A stretch of 34,951 nucleotides of DNA from an uncultured Veillonellaceae bacterium (GTDB taxonomy: Bacteria > Bacillota > Negativicutes > Veillonellales > Megasphaeraceae). The translations under genes and the position numbers were made by a program. The number at the start of each line of letters is the position of its first letter. Position 1 is the stretch's first letter. The stretch spans positions 1 through 34,951 of the forward strand of contig UREG01000010.1 of NCBI GenBank assembly GCA_900546795.1. Direction: 5' to 3'. The notes beneath the pieces were generated by a model that did not search any database, was not told the DNA's origin, and worked only from the letters and a program-made list of their open reading frames with translations. Shown here in pieces: positions 23,497-30,830 of this stretch.

Positions 23497-23964
23497 TCAA
23501 TATTCTCGGGAACGGGCTTTTAAATGCCGATCCATTTCTCTTTTCGCTTCTTTTTCCGCTAAAGCCTGCCGCTTGTCATGAAGTTTTTTTCCTGTCGCCA
23601 GTGCAAGCGATACCTTCACTCGCCCTGACTTAAAGTATAAATTAAGCGGAACCAGCGTATATCCCTTTTCTTTCACTGCGCCGATCAAGCGATGAATCTC
23701 CGCTTTATGCATGAGCAGCTTCCTATCTCGAAGCGGTTCATGGTTAAATCGATTTCCCTGCTCGTACGGACTGATATGCATGTTATATAAAAATACTTCG
23801 CCATTGCGGATCTGCGAGTATGCATCTTTCATATTTACCTTCCCCTGCCGTACCGACTTTACTTCGGTTCCTGTCAATACGATTCCCGCTTCATATACGT
23901 CGTGAATGAAATAGTCATGACGCGCCTTCCTGTTTTCCGCAATAATTTTTTCACCTTTTGCCAT
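23497..23964 (-). CDS. smpB: SsrA-binding protein SmpB
   Basis: SmpB binds tmRNA and brings it to stalled ribosomes. The 155-residue protein shows the whole family pattern: ENRKARHDYFIHDVYEAGI (10-28), LTGTEVKSVRQGKVN, HISPYEQGN and LALATGKKLHDKRQ, with a basic tail starting near residue 130 that folds into the decoding site. Length is normal. It begins three bases after the rnr stop codon and is followed by ssrA, so the rescue genes sit together. Confidence 0.97.
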   Translation of the reverse strand: MAKGEKIIAENRKARHDYFIHDVYEAGIVLTGTEVKSVRQGKVNMKDAYSQIRNGEVFLYNMHISPYEQGNRFNHEPLRDRKLLMHKAEIHRLIGAVKEKGYTLVPLNLYFKSGRVKVSLALATGKKLHDKRQALAEKEAKREMDRHLKARSREY

Positions 23965-23967
23965 ATT

Positions 23968-26274
23968 TTATCCTTTCCGTTTCTTCCCTTTTTTCTTCCG
24001 AGTTTTACGGCTTGCCTTTCCGGCTTTCTTTCCGCCTCGTTTTTTCTCGCCTTTTTTTGTACCTGCCGTTTTTTTCTTATTGGCCTCATGTTTTTTATTC
24101 CGGCCATGGCGGGCTTCCTTTTTCTGCCGCTGCAGCCGCCGCTTTTCCATCATCGCCTGCAGATCTGATAGATTTTCTATCCGGCCCAACACAAAATCAA
24201 TTTCATAGCGCTCTAAATTCACCTGCGCCAGCGTTACGGTTACCCGATCGCCCAAACGATATATTTTTCCGCTCCGCGCGCCTATGAGCCGGCAAGCAAT
24301 TTCATCATAAAAATATTCGTCGTCGGTCATGGTACTGATGTGTACCAATCCTTCCACGCCGTTTTCCAAAGACACGAACATGCCAAACCCCATGATGCTG
24401 CTGATCTGACCTTCAAAGACTTCTCCTTCATGCGGTTTCATATATTCGGCCCGTTTCATATTTTCTGTATCTCGTTCCGCTTCTGCCGACAGCCGTTCCC
24501 GCTCACTGCTTTGCGCAGCCGCTTTCTGAAGATAGGCGCTCATCCGGCTGACATTAAATTCTTCTTTTAACGCGTATTTTTTCAGCAGACGATGAACCAA
24601 TAGATCCGGATATCTTCGAATCGGAGAAGTAAAATGCGTATAGCAAGCCGAAGCCAGCCCAAAATGCCCTTGATTTTCCGTACCGTACTGCGCCTGCTGC
24701 ATAGAACGAAGCACCATGATCTGCACAACGGCTTCCAGATCCGTTCCTTTTACTTCCCGGACAAGCCTCTGGAATTCTATCGGCCGGACTTCTTCTTCAA
24801 TATCCAGCTGTTTATCAAATGCATTCAGCACTTGCTGCAGCACCGTTATTTTTTCTACGCTAGGCTTTTCATGCACGCGGTATATCGAAGGATTGCCGGT
24901 CTTTTCTAAATGAGACGCTACGGTTTCATTGGCAATCAGCATACATTCTTCAATGATCTGTTCTGCAATAGACCGCTCTTTTTTTACAATCCGAAGCGGC
25001 TTTCCTTCTTCATCGAGCAGAATTTTATATTCCGGGAAATCAAAATCTACGGCTCCCCGGCGAATCCGCATGCGTTTTAATATAAGCGCCAGCTGCTTAA
25101 GGTCTTTAACCATCGGCATGAACGGGATCAAATCGTCAGGCAGAATATTTTCTTCCAGCGCTTTGCGGATTTCCTGATAATTACAGCGCCGTTTCACCCG
25201 TATGATACTCGGTGTGATTTCATAAGAAACAACCTGTCCTTCTTCATTGATTTCCATAATACAGGACATGGCATACCGATCTTCGCCGGCATTCAAACTG
25301 CATATTCCATTCGACAATACTTTCGGCAGCATGGGAATGACGCGGTCTATCAAATACGTGCTCGTCCCCCGTTTATATGCCTCTTTATCCAGCGCGGTAT
25401 TCGGCCGCACATAATGGCTGACATCTGCAATATGCACGCCCAAACGATACCTGCCGTTTGGAAGCACCGTCACTTCTACCGCATCGTCCAAATCCTTTGC
25501 ATCTTCGCCGTCTATCGTAATAAGATCTATCCCTCTGAAATCTTTTCTTTCTTTTGCAGCGGCTATCGTCTCATCAATCTGGCGGCATTCTTCTTCGACT
25601 TCTTTCGGAAAGGCAAATGGAATCTGATGTTTTGCCATGATTACCCGAATATCTAAATCCTTATCGCCGGTATAACCTAAAATCTCAACGACTCGTCCTT
25701 CGGCCTTTTTTACTGCAGTCGGCCATTTCGTAATCTCTACCAATACGCGCGCGCTGCTTCTTGCACCTTTCGTTTCAGACAGCGGTATGACGATATCTTC
25801 TGTCAGCCGTTCTTCGTCCGGCGTCACAAACCCCAATCCTTTTTGCAGATCAAACGTACCGACGATCCGTTTATTCGCCCGCTCTGTGACTTCTAAAATC
25901 CGCCCTTCATAACGGCCTTGATGCGTATGCAGGATTTCCGCCCGCACCTTATCGTTATTCATCGCGCTGCCCCGATTTTGTTCGCCGATATAAATATCCG
26001 GCATATCTGTTATGGACAGCACAAATCCAAACGTGGGAGAATACGCTTTATATATTCCTTCTATCATTGTACTTTCCGGCCTGGCGCTGTACGTATCATC
26101 TTTATGTTTCATCAGTTTTCCCTCCCTGACTAATTCTCGGAACACAGCGAAATACTCCGTCAATATATTTCCCTTCAGCCGAAGCCGTTCCGCGCCCTCT
26201 TCTTCTGTAATCGATTCCGGATATATCCCTTTCCAGAGCTCCAATACATCTTCTTTTAATACATTCTTCATCAT
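23968..26274 (-). CDS. rnr: Ribonuclease R
   Basis: A 768-residue 3'-to-5' exoribonuclease. Domains in order: N-terminal helix-turn-helix-like part (about 1-65), cold-shock/OB domains (65-215), RNB catalytic domain (about 235-560) with GIDLITIDGEDAKDLDDAVE carrying the metal-binding Asp residues, S1 domain (about 620-705) and a very basic tail of about 60 residues. In E. coli the Lys-rich tail binds SmpB-tmRNA; smpB is next to it here. ATG at 26274 is chosen over 26322 because GAGGAG lies nine bases before it and the longer form would start inside the secG terminator. Confidence 0.95.
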   Translation of the reverse strand: MMKNVLKEDVLELWKGIYPESITEEEGAERLRLKGNILTEYFAVFRELVREGKLMKHKDDTYSARPESTMIEGIYKAYSPTFGFVLSITDMPDIYIGEQNRGSAMNNDKVRAEILHTHQGRYEGRILEVTERANKRIVGTFDLQKGLGFVTPDEERLTEDIVIPLSETKGARSSARVLVEITKWPTAVKKAEGRVVEILGYTGDKDLDIRVIMAKHQIPFAFPKEVEEECRQIDETIAAAKERKDFRGIDLITIDGEDAKDLDDAVEVTVLPNGRYRLGVHIADVSHYVRPNTALDKEAYKRGTSTYLIDRVIPMLPKVLSNGICSLNAGEDRYAMSCIMEINEEGQVVSYEITPSIIRVKRRCNYQEIRKALEENILPDDLIPFMPMVKDLKQLALILKRMRIRRGAVDFDFPEYKILLDEEGKPLRIVKKERSIAEQIIEECMLIANETVASHLEKTGNPSIYRVHEKPSVEKITVLQQVLNAFDKQLDIEEEVRPIEFQRLVREVKGTDLEAVVQIMVLRSMQQAQYGTENQGHFGLASACYTHFTSPIRRYPDLLVHRLLKKYALKEEFNVSRMSAYLQKAAAQSSERERLSAEAERDTENMKRAEYMKPHEGEVFEGQISSIMGFGMFVSLENGVEGLVHISTMTDDEYFYDEIACRLIGARSGKIYRLGDRVTVTLAQVNLERYEIDFVLGRIENLSDLQAMMEKRRLQRQKKEARHGRNKKHEANKKKTAGTKKGEKKRGGKKAGKASRKTRKKKGKKRKG

Positions 26275-26296
26275 TTGTATAACTCCTCTTTGCCAT

Positions 26297-26330
26297 AAAA
26301 AAACGCCTGTGAATCCTGTCACAGGCGTTT
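26297..26330 (-). terminator. Intrinsic terminator after secG
   Basis: A perfect 12-base stem (26301-26312 with 26319-26330), six-base loop, then T7 on the minus strand. It ends about 22 bases before the rnr start codon. Confidence 0.85.
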
Positions 26331-26342
26331 CTCTTTTCTTTG

Positions 26343-26579
26343 TTAAAATGAATTCAGCATCTTGCCTAATACCAGGCTAAGCACACCAAACAGCGCAGCC
26401 AATATGACCGTGCATTTTGCCAGCAGCGCATCGGCTCCGCGGGATTTTCCGCCGAAAATCGTATCCGCACCGCCGGAAATTGCACCGCCCATCCCTGCAG
26501 CTTTACTGGATTGGAAAACAACCGCTAAAATCAGCAGCACCGAAATAATTACTTCTGCAATCATCAAAAAACTTCTCAT
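26343..26579 (-). CDS. secG: Preprotein translocase subunit SecG
   Basis: A 78-residue inner-membrane protein, helper of the SecYEG channel. It has two hydrophobic helices (about 3-22 and 52-73) joined by the family linker VFQSSKAAGMGGAISGGADTIFG, which matches the conserved Gly-rich SecG loop. Length is typical. AGAGGGAG precedes the ATG. It lies 17 bases after sigH with no terminator between, and a strong terminator follows. Confidence 0.95.
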   Translation of the reverse strand: MRSFLMIAEVIISVLLILAVVFQSSKAAGMGGAISGGADTIFGGKSRGADALLAKCTVILAALFGVLSLVLGKMLNSF

Positions 26580-26596
26580 ATTCTCCCTCTGCTTTC

Positions 26597-27247
26597 TTAC
26601 ATCATATTTTCTTCTTTACGTTTTTCCGTAAGATATTTTTCCAGTTTTCTTTTAATACGCTGAAGCGCATTGTCAATGGATTTAACATGCCGTCCCAAAT
26701 CATGAGCCATTTCATAGTAGGACTTTCCATCTAAATAAGCCAGCAGTACTTCCCATTCCAAATCGCTCAGGATCTCGTTCATTTTGCCTTCGATATCCTG
26801 AAACTCTTCCCGATTGATAAACATTTCTTCCGGATCGGAAACCCGGCTCCCGGCAATAATATCCATCAGTGTCCGATCGGACTCTTCGTTATACACCGGC
26901 CGGTTTAATGAAATATAGGAATTCAACGGAATATGCTTCTGCCGTGTAGCGGTCTTTATTGCCGTAATGATCTGCCGTGTAATGCACAGCTCGGCAAACG
27001 CCCGAAACGAAGCTTGTTTATCATCTTTAAAGTCGCGGGTCGCCTTGTACAGCCCGATCATTCCTTCTTGAATGATATCTTCCCGGTCTGCGCCAATCAA
27101 AAAATACCCCCGCGCCTTTGCCCGCACGAAATTGCGGTATTTATTCACCAAAAACGCCGAAGCTTCCCGATTCTGGTTCTGCTGCGCTTCTTTGACGATT
27201 TCTTCATCTGTCATGCTTTTAAAATCTATCGGTTTATCCGCAACCAC
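26597..27247 (-). CDS. sigH: RNA polymerase sigma factor SigH
   Basis: A 216-residue sigma-70-family factor matching SigH (218 residues in B. subtilis). Seen: SAFLVNKYRNFVRAKARGYF and GADREDIIQEGMIGLYKA (region 2), and LSDLEWEVLLAYLDGKSYYEMAHDLGR with HVKSIDNALQRIKRKL (region 4). The start is GTG at 27247, eight bases after GGGAGG (27256-27261). Earlier Met codons are excluded because the promoter (27291-27319) overlaps them. In sporulators SigH drives early sporulation and competence genes; its role here is unknown. secG follows after 17 bases. Confidence 0.9.
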   Translation of the reverse strand: MVADKPIDFKSMTDEEIVKEAQQNQNREASAFLVNKYRNFVRAKARGYFLIGADREDIIQEGMIGLYKATRDFKDDKQASFRAFAELCITRQIITAIKTATRQKHIPLNSYISLNRPVYNEESDRTLMDIIAGSRVSDPEEMFINREEFQDIEGKMNEILSDLEWEVLLAYLDGKSYYEMAHDLGRHVKSIDNALQRIKRKLEKYLTEKRKEENMM

Positions 27248-27290
27248 AGTATCGTCCTCCCTGATGTCTGCTAAGACACCGACTATACCG

Positions 27291-27319
27291 ATTATACTGT
27301 ATTCCCCCGCCATAATCAA
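27291..27319 (-). promoter_or_regulatory. Promoter of sigH
   Basis: On the minus strand TTGATT (27314-27319), exactly 17 bases, then TATAAT (27291-27296), starting just after the yacP stop codon. It gives sigH-secG a start independent of the upstream operon. Confidence 0.7.
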
Positions 27320-27338
27320 GGGCAGCCGCTTTCCCAAC

Positions 27339-27863
27339 TTATTTCTCTTTCTTGCTGCGCAGCTTTTCCAGTTTTTCTACCACAGCCGGATCCAGCAGTC
27401 CTCCCATTTCATTCCGCTTATACTCCAATACATTGCGATGTGAGTACTGGTGTTCTTCTTTCTTGGCTTCCATTACCGCTTTTTCCAGTTCGCTTACCGG
27501 AATGCGGTATGCGCCAACGCCAAGTATCTGATTCTGTTCGCTCCCATCAGAGGTGACTACATAGACTTCCGCCCGTTTTTCTTTATACTGATAGGTTTCT
27601 TTTTCAATATAACTATCTGCGGTTTCTTCAAACCCTGTATAAATAATTTCAAACTCTTTACTGATTTGTTCCGTATGCGCAGGTTCTTTTACATGCAAGC
27701 CGTCAAAAACCAGCACCACCTGATATCCTTTCAGCTTTCCATAACTAAGAAGAATATCAATCAGCTTCATTCGGCTGTGTTCCAGGCTCTGCCGGCTCAG
27801 CTCCGTCAGCATTTTCCAGCCAAAAATAACATTATACCCGTCTACAATCAATACCTTTTTCAT
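27339..27863 (-). CDS. yacP: NYN-domain ribonuclease YacP (Rae1-like)
   Basis: A 174-residue PIN-like NYN-domain protein. In B. subtilis the homologue Rae1 cuts mRNA inside the ribosome. Seen: LIVDGYNVIFGWK (5-17) with the first catalytic Asp, VVLVFDG (49-55), and YVVTSDGSEQ (100-109) with further acidic residues, then a charged helical tail. Length is normal. The start overlaps the rlmB stop by four bases. It ends the cysS-mrnC-rlmB-yacP operon. Confidence 0.9.
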   Translation of the reverse strand: MKKVLIVDGYNVIFGWKMLTELSRQSLEHSRMKLIDILLSYGKLKGYQVVLVFDGLHVKEPAHTEQISKEFEIIYTGFEETADSYIEKETYQYKEKRAEVYVVTSDGSEQNQILGVGAYRIPVSELEKAVMEAKKEEHQYSHRNVLEYKRNEMGGLLDPAVVEKLEKLRSKKEK

Positions 27864-28597
27864 TTCTGTCTCCGCTGACGAACTGTTTCGTACAATATTA
27901 ATGCGGCGGCAACAGAAGCATTCAGCGAATTTACCCTGCCAAACATCGGAATCCTTACCAGCATGTCACAATTTTCTCTCGTCAGCCGGCTCATGCCTTT
28001 TCCTTCGCTTCCGATAACAATAACCGTCGGTTCTTTAAGCGAGGCATCGTAGTATTCTATTTCGCCGTCCATATCGGTGCCTACCACCCAAAAGCCTAAT
28101 TTTTTCAGCTTTTTCAGTTCCTGCACAATATTTCCGATTTGAACGATCGGCATGTGTTCCAACGCGCCTGCAGAAGTTTTTGCCACCGTTTGATTCATGG
28201 GTACTGCATGGCGTTTGGGAAGAAGTATCCCGTCCGCCCCTGCGCATTCTGCCGTCCGTATAATCGCGCCGGCGTTATGAACGTCTTCAATGCCGTCGAG
28301 CAGCACCAATACCGGTGAATCCGTCTTTGCAAAAGCAGCCTCCAGCACTTCTTCCATTTCCCAAAAGCGAATCGGAGCCACCGCTCCCGCTACGCCTTGA
28401 TGCCGTCCGGGCCCGGCGATTTTTTGCAGAGCCTGCTCAGAAACTTCCTGTATCGGTATGCCTTTTCTCTTGGCTTTATCATATATTTCTTTTAACCCGC
28501 CGTTTTTTCGTCCGGCCAGCATATATATTTTTTGAAAGCTTCGCCCGCCTTCCAATGCTTCATATACGCTGTTTTTCCCAATAATGATATCATCCAT
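27860..28597 (-). CDS. rlmB: 23S rRNA (guanosine-2'-O)-methyltransferase RlmB
   Basis: A SPOUT-type methyltransferase that in E. coli methylates G2251 of 23S rRNA. The 245-residue protein has an N-terminal substrate-binding domain (ENSVYEALEGGR-like GKNSVYEALEGGRSF) and the trefoil-knot core: LLDGIEDVHNAGAIIRTAE, VIGSEGKGMSRL and IPMFGRVNSLNASVAAALILYE, which hold the SAM site. Length is normal. It lies directly after mrnC (adjacent stop and start) and overlaps yacP, so it is inside the operon. Confidence 0.93.
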   Translation of the reverse strand: MDDIIIGKNSVYEALEGGRSFQKIYMLAGRKNGGLKEIYDKAKRKGIPIQEVSEQALQKIAGPGRHQGVAGAVAPIRFWEMEEVLEAAFAKTDSPVLVLLDGIEDVHNAGAIIRTAECAGADGILLPKRHAVPMNQTVAKTSAGALEHMPIVQIGNIVQELKKLKKLGFWVVGTDMDGEIEYYDASLKEPTVIVIGSEGKGMSRLTRENCDMLVRIPMFGRVNSLNASVAAALILYETVRQRRQK

Positions 28598-29065
28598 TTA
28601 TTTTTCCTGTGCTTTCATATAATCTAATACAGCCGTTCGGCACTGCCGCAACAGAAAGTTCAGCCGCTCCTCCTGACCGCTGATATACAAATAACCAATC
28701 ACGGCTTCCAGCGCAGTACTTTCTCTATACTCTGCCACCGTTGCGCTTTTAGGCACATGGACATTGGCGTTTCTGGCCCGTTTTGCCACCATTTGCTCTG
28801 TTTCAGAAAGCTGCTCTTTAACCGCTCTGTATACGACAGACTGTACTTTGGCCGATACGATTTCTGCGACGAAAGAATGTAATACGCGCACCTTTTCGAT
28901 CCCCGTTTTGATCACTTCATTGCGCCAATATAACGAATAGCAAACATCTCCGATATAAGCCAGAGAAAGCGAGTCCGCCAATTCCATATTTTCAGAAACA
29001 GTGCCGCCTGCTTCCAGCTCTTCCAGCAGGCGGCCTTTTAAATATAAAAACCGATCAAATTTCAT
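28598..29065 (-). CDS. mrnC: Mini-ribonuclease III
   Basis: A 155-residue RNase III catalytic domain without the double-stranded RNA-binding domain; in B. subtilis MrnC matures 23S rRNA ends. Seen: LSLAYIGDVCYSLYWRNEVI with the catalytic Asp, and STALEAVIGYLYISGQEERL with the catalytic Glu. ATG at 29065 is chosen: it overlaps the cysS end by 11 bases and GGTGGAAG precedes it; the longer open frame has no better site. It follows cysS, as in many Firmicutes. Confidence 0.9.
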   Translation of the reverse strand: MKFDRFLYLKGRLLEELEAGGTVSENMELADSLSLAYIGDVCYSLYWRNEVIKTGIEKVRVLHSFVAEIVSAKVQSVVYRAVKEQLSETEQMVAKRARNANVHVPKSATVAEYRESTALEAVIGYLYISGQEERLNFLLRQCRTAVLDYMKAQEK

Positions 29066-30503
29066 TTCTCTTCCACCGGGCGCCTTGCGGAGAATCTTCG
29101 ATGACAATCCCGATTTCCATCAGCTGATCTCGGATCGAATCAGCCAAAGCCCAGTTCTTTTGTTCCCGGCACTGCTGGCGGATCGATAAAATTACCTGCA
29201 TCAGTTCATCGTATTCTTTTCCCGTTGCAGATTTTTCACTCCACCGTTCCTGCAATACACCGATGATTTCCGTCATAAACGCATAGATTCGTTTTACTTC
29301 CTGAACAGCTTCTTTATCTACCGTAACCGTACCTGCCGATACAGCGGCCGTGTAAATATTGATTTCTTTAGCTACGGCAAACATTGCGCTCGTCGCCAAG
29401 GCCGTATTGAAATCATCGCTCATCGCGTTTTCAAATTCTTCTTCCGCTTTTTTCACTTCCGCAAGCAAGGCAGCCGATTGTTCCGAAGCGCTTCCGTTTT
29501 CCTGTTTGAGCAAATAGAGGACATTGTCGATTGCCGTTCCTAAACGGTCCAGGCTGCGGGCCGCTTCATTCAGGCGTTCATCGCTGAAATCCAGCGGACT
29601 GCGGTAATGAGTCGATAAAATAAAGTACCGCAGCGTATCCGGCGCATAAGAGTCCAAAATATCCCGTACCAAGAAAAAGTTATTCAGCGATTTGCTCATT
29701 TTTTCCTGATTAATGGTGATGAACCCGTTATGGAGCCAGTAATTTACCATAGGGTGATGGCCCGTGCAGGCTTCCGACTGCGCCAATTCATTCTCGTGAT
29801 GCGGGAAGATCAAATCGCTGCCGCCGCCATGGAAATCAAAATTATCGCCTAAATATTTATTGCTCATTGCCGAGCATTCGATATGCCAGCCTGGCCGGCC
29901 AGGACCCCACGGACTTTCCCAGGAGGGTTCGCCCGGTTTAGCGCCTTTCCACAAGGCAAAATCCATTGGATTCTGTTTTTTATCGTTTACTTCAATACGG
30001 GCTCCCGCCATCATATCGTCCAAAGAGCGTCCGCTCAGCTGGCCGTAATATTCAAATTTTTCCACGCTGTAATATACATCGTTGTCCAAGACATATGCAT
30101 ACCCTTTTTCAATCAGCGTTTCAATCATCTTAATGATTTCCGGCATATGCGTCGATACGCGCGGATACAAAGTAGCCCGTTTAATATGGAGTTTATCCAT
30201 CACTTCAAAGTAAGCCTCAATATACCGTTTCGCAATCGTATCCCATGCCACATGTTCCGCGTTGGCCGTATTGATGATCTTATCATCTACGTCGGTAAAG
30301 TTCTGGATCAGAGTTACCTGATAGCCGATGTGTTCCAGATACCGGCGGATCACATCCCAGGTAATAAACGGCCGCGCGTTGCCTATATGCGGATGATTGT
30401 ACGGCGTAACACCGCAAACGTACATCTTTACTTTTCCTTCTTCAATGGGTTTAAACACTTCTTTTTCTCTGGTAAGCGTGTTGTACACTTTTATTTCTCT
30501 CAT
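29055..30503 (-). CDS. cysS: Cysteinyl-tRNA synthetase
   Basis: Charges tRNA-Cys with cysteine. The 482-residue class I enzyme has CGVTPYNHPHIGNARPF (30-46) with a zinc-binding Cys and the HIGH-like signature, ECSAMSNKYLGDNFDFHGGG with more zinc ligands, and EKMSKSLNN, the KMSKS motif. The C-terminal third is the tRNA-binding helical domain. Length is normal. It heads cysS-mrnC-rlmB-yacP and is preceded by a cysteine T-box leader with its own promoter. Confidence 0.97.
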   Translation of the reverse strand: MREIKVYNTLTREKEVFKPIEEGKVKMYVCGVTPYNHPHIGNARPFITWDVIRRYLEHIGYQVTLIQNFTDVDDKIINTANAEHVAWDTIAKRYIEAYFEVMDKLHIKRATLYPRVSTHMPEIIKMIETLIEKGYAYVLDNDVYYSVEKFEYYGQLSGRSLDDMMAGARIEVNDKKQNPMDFALWKGAKPGEPSWESPWGPGRPGWHIECSAMSNKYLGDNFDFHGGGSDLIFPHHENELAQSEACTGHHPMVNYWLHNGFITINQEKMSKSLNNFFLVRDILDSYAPDTLRYFILSTHYRSPLDFSDERLNEAARSLDRLGTAIDNVLYLLKQENGSASEQSAALLAEVKKAEEEFENAMSDDFNTALATSAMFAVAKEINIYTAAVSAGTVTVDKEAVQEVKRIYAFMTEIIGVLQERWSEKSATGKEYDELMQVILSIRQQCREQKNWALADSIRDQLMEIGIVIEDSPQGARWKRNEI

Positions 30504-30544
30504 TATTGCGCCTCCTGTTTTAATGAAATATTAACTATTTGCAT

Positions 30545-30793
30545 ACAAAAAGCCACCATCCCCCTGACAGAGACGGTGGCCCGTGGTTCCACTCTGTTTT
30601 ATACAGCGCTGCTGTATACACTTCACGCAGATAACGGCTGCCGCCGGAACACCCTACTCTTGTTCAGCTGTTCTGCTCACAACTGCATTTCCCTATCCTC
30701 CCGGTATGCGGACTTCCAGCCCAGATCCGCATTCTCTGGATCCATTGGGTATAGGTACTCGTTTGCTCATCGCATTTCATTTAATAATATTTT
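30545..30793 (-). promoter_or_regulatory. T-box leader of cysS, predicted to sense tRNA-Cys
   Basis: The T-box core GAGTGGAACCACGGG is at 30580-30594 on the minus strand. Upstream lie a Stem I with an AGTA S-turn element, a hairpin ATGCGGA/TCCGCAT, and a candidate specifier TGC at 30685-30687 followed by a purine. TATACAGC/GCTGTATA (30600-30618) forms another stem. The leader ends in a terminator stem (GCCACC.../...GGTGGC, T5). Uncharged tRNA-Cys should favour the antiterminator and so raise expression of cysS, mrnC, rlmB and yacP. The whole gap between gltX and cysS is explained by this leader and its promoter. Confidence 0.9.
30547..30580 (-). terminator. Regulated terminator of the T-box leader
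   Basis: On the minus strand nine-base arms around 30572-30580 and 30552-30560 enclose a loop and are followed by T5. It lies 44 bases before the cysS start codon. Confidence 0.85.
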
Positions 30794-30799
30794 TCATTT

Positions 30800-30829
30800 A
30801 TTATATCGAATCCATCTGTTTTTTGTCAA
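30800..30829 (-). promoter_or_regulatory. Promoter of the T-box-cysS operon
   Basis: On the minus strand perfect TTGACA (30824-30829), 18 bases, perfect TATAAT (30800-30805). The -35 begins one base after the gltX stop codon. Confidence 0.85.
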
Positions 30830-30830
30830 G

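Noticed and set aside
26275..26322. Longer N-terminus for RNase R
   Set aside because: The extra 16 codons lie in the secG terminator and the good ribosome-binding site precedes the inner ATG.
27248..27337. Longer N-terminus for SigH
   Set aside because: The extra 30 codons overlap a well-formed promoter; a GTG with GGGAGG fits better.
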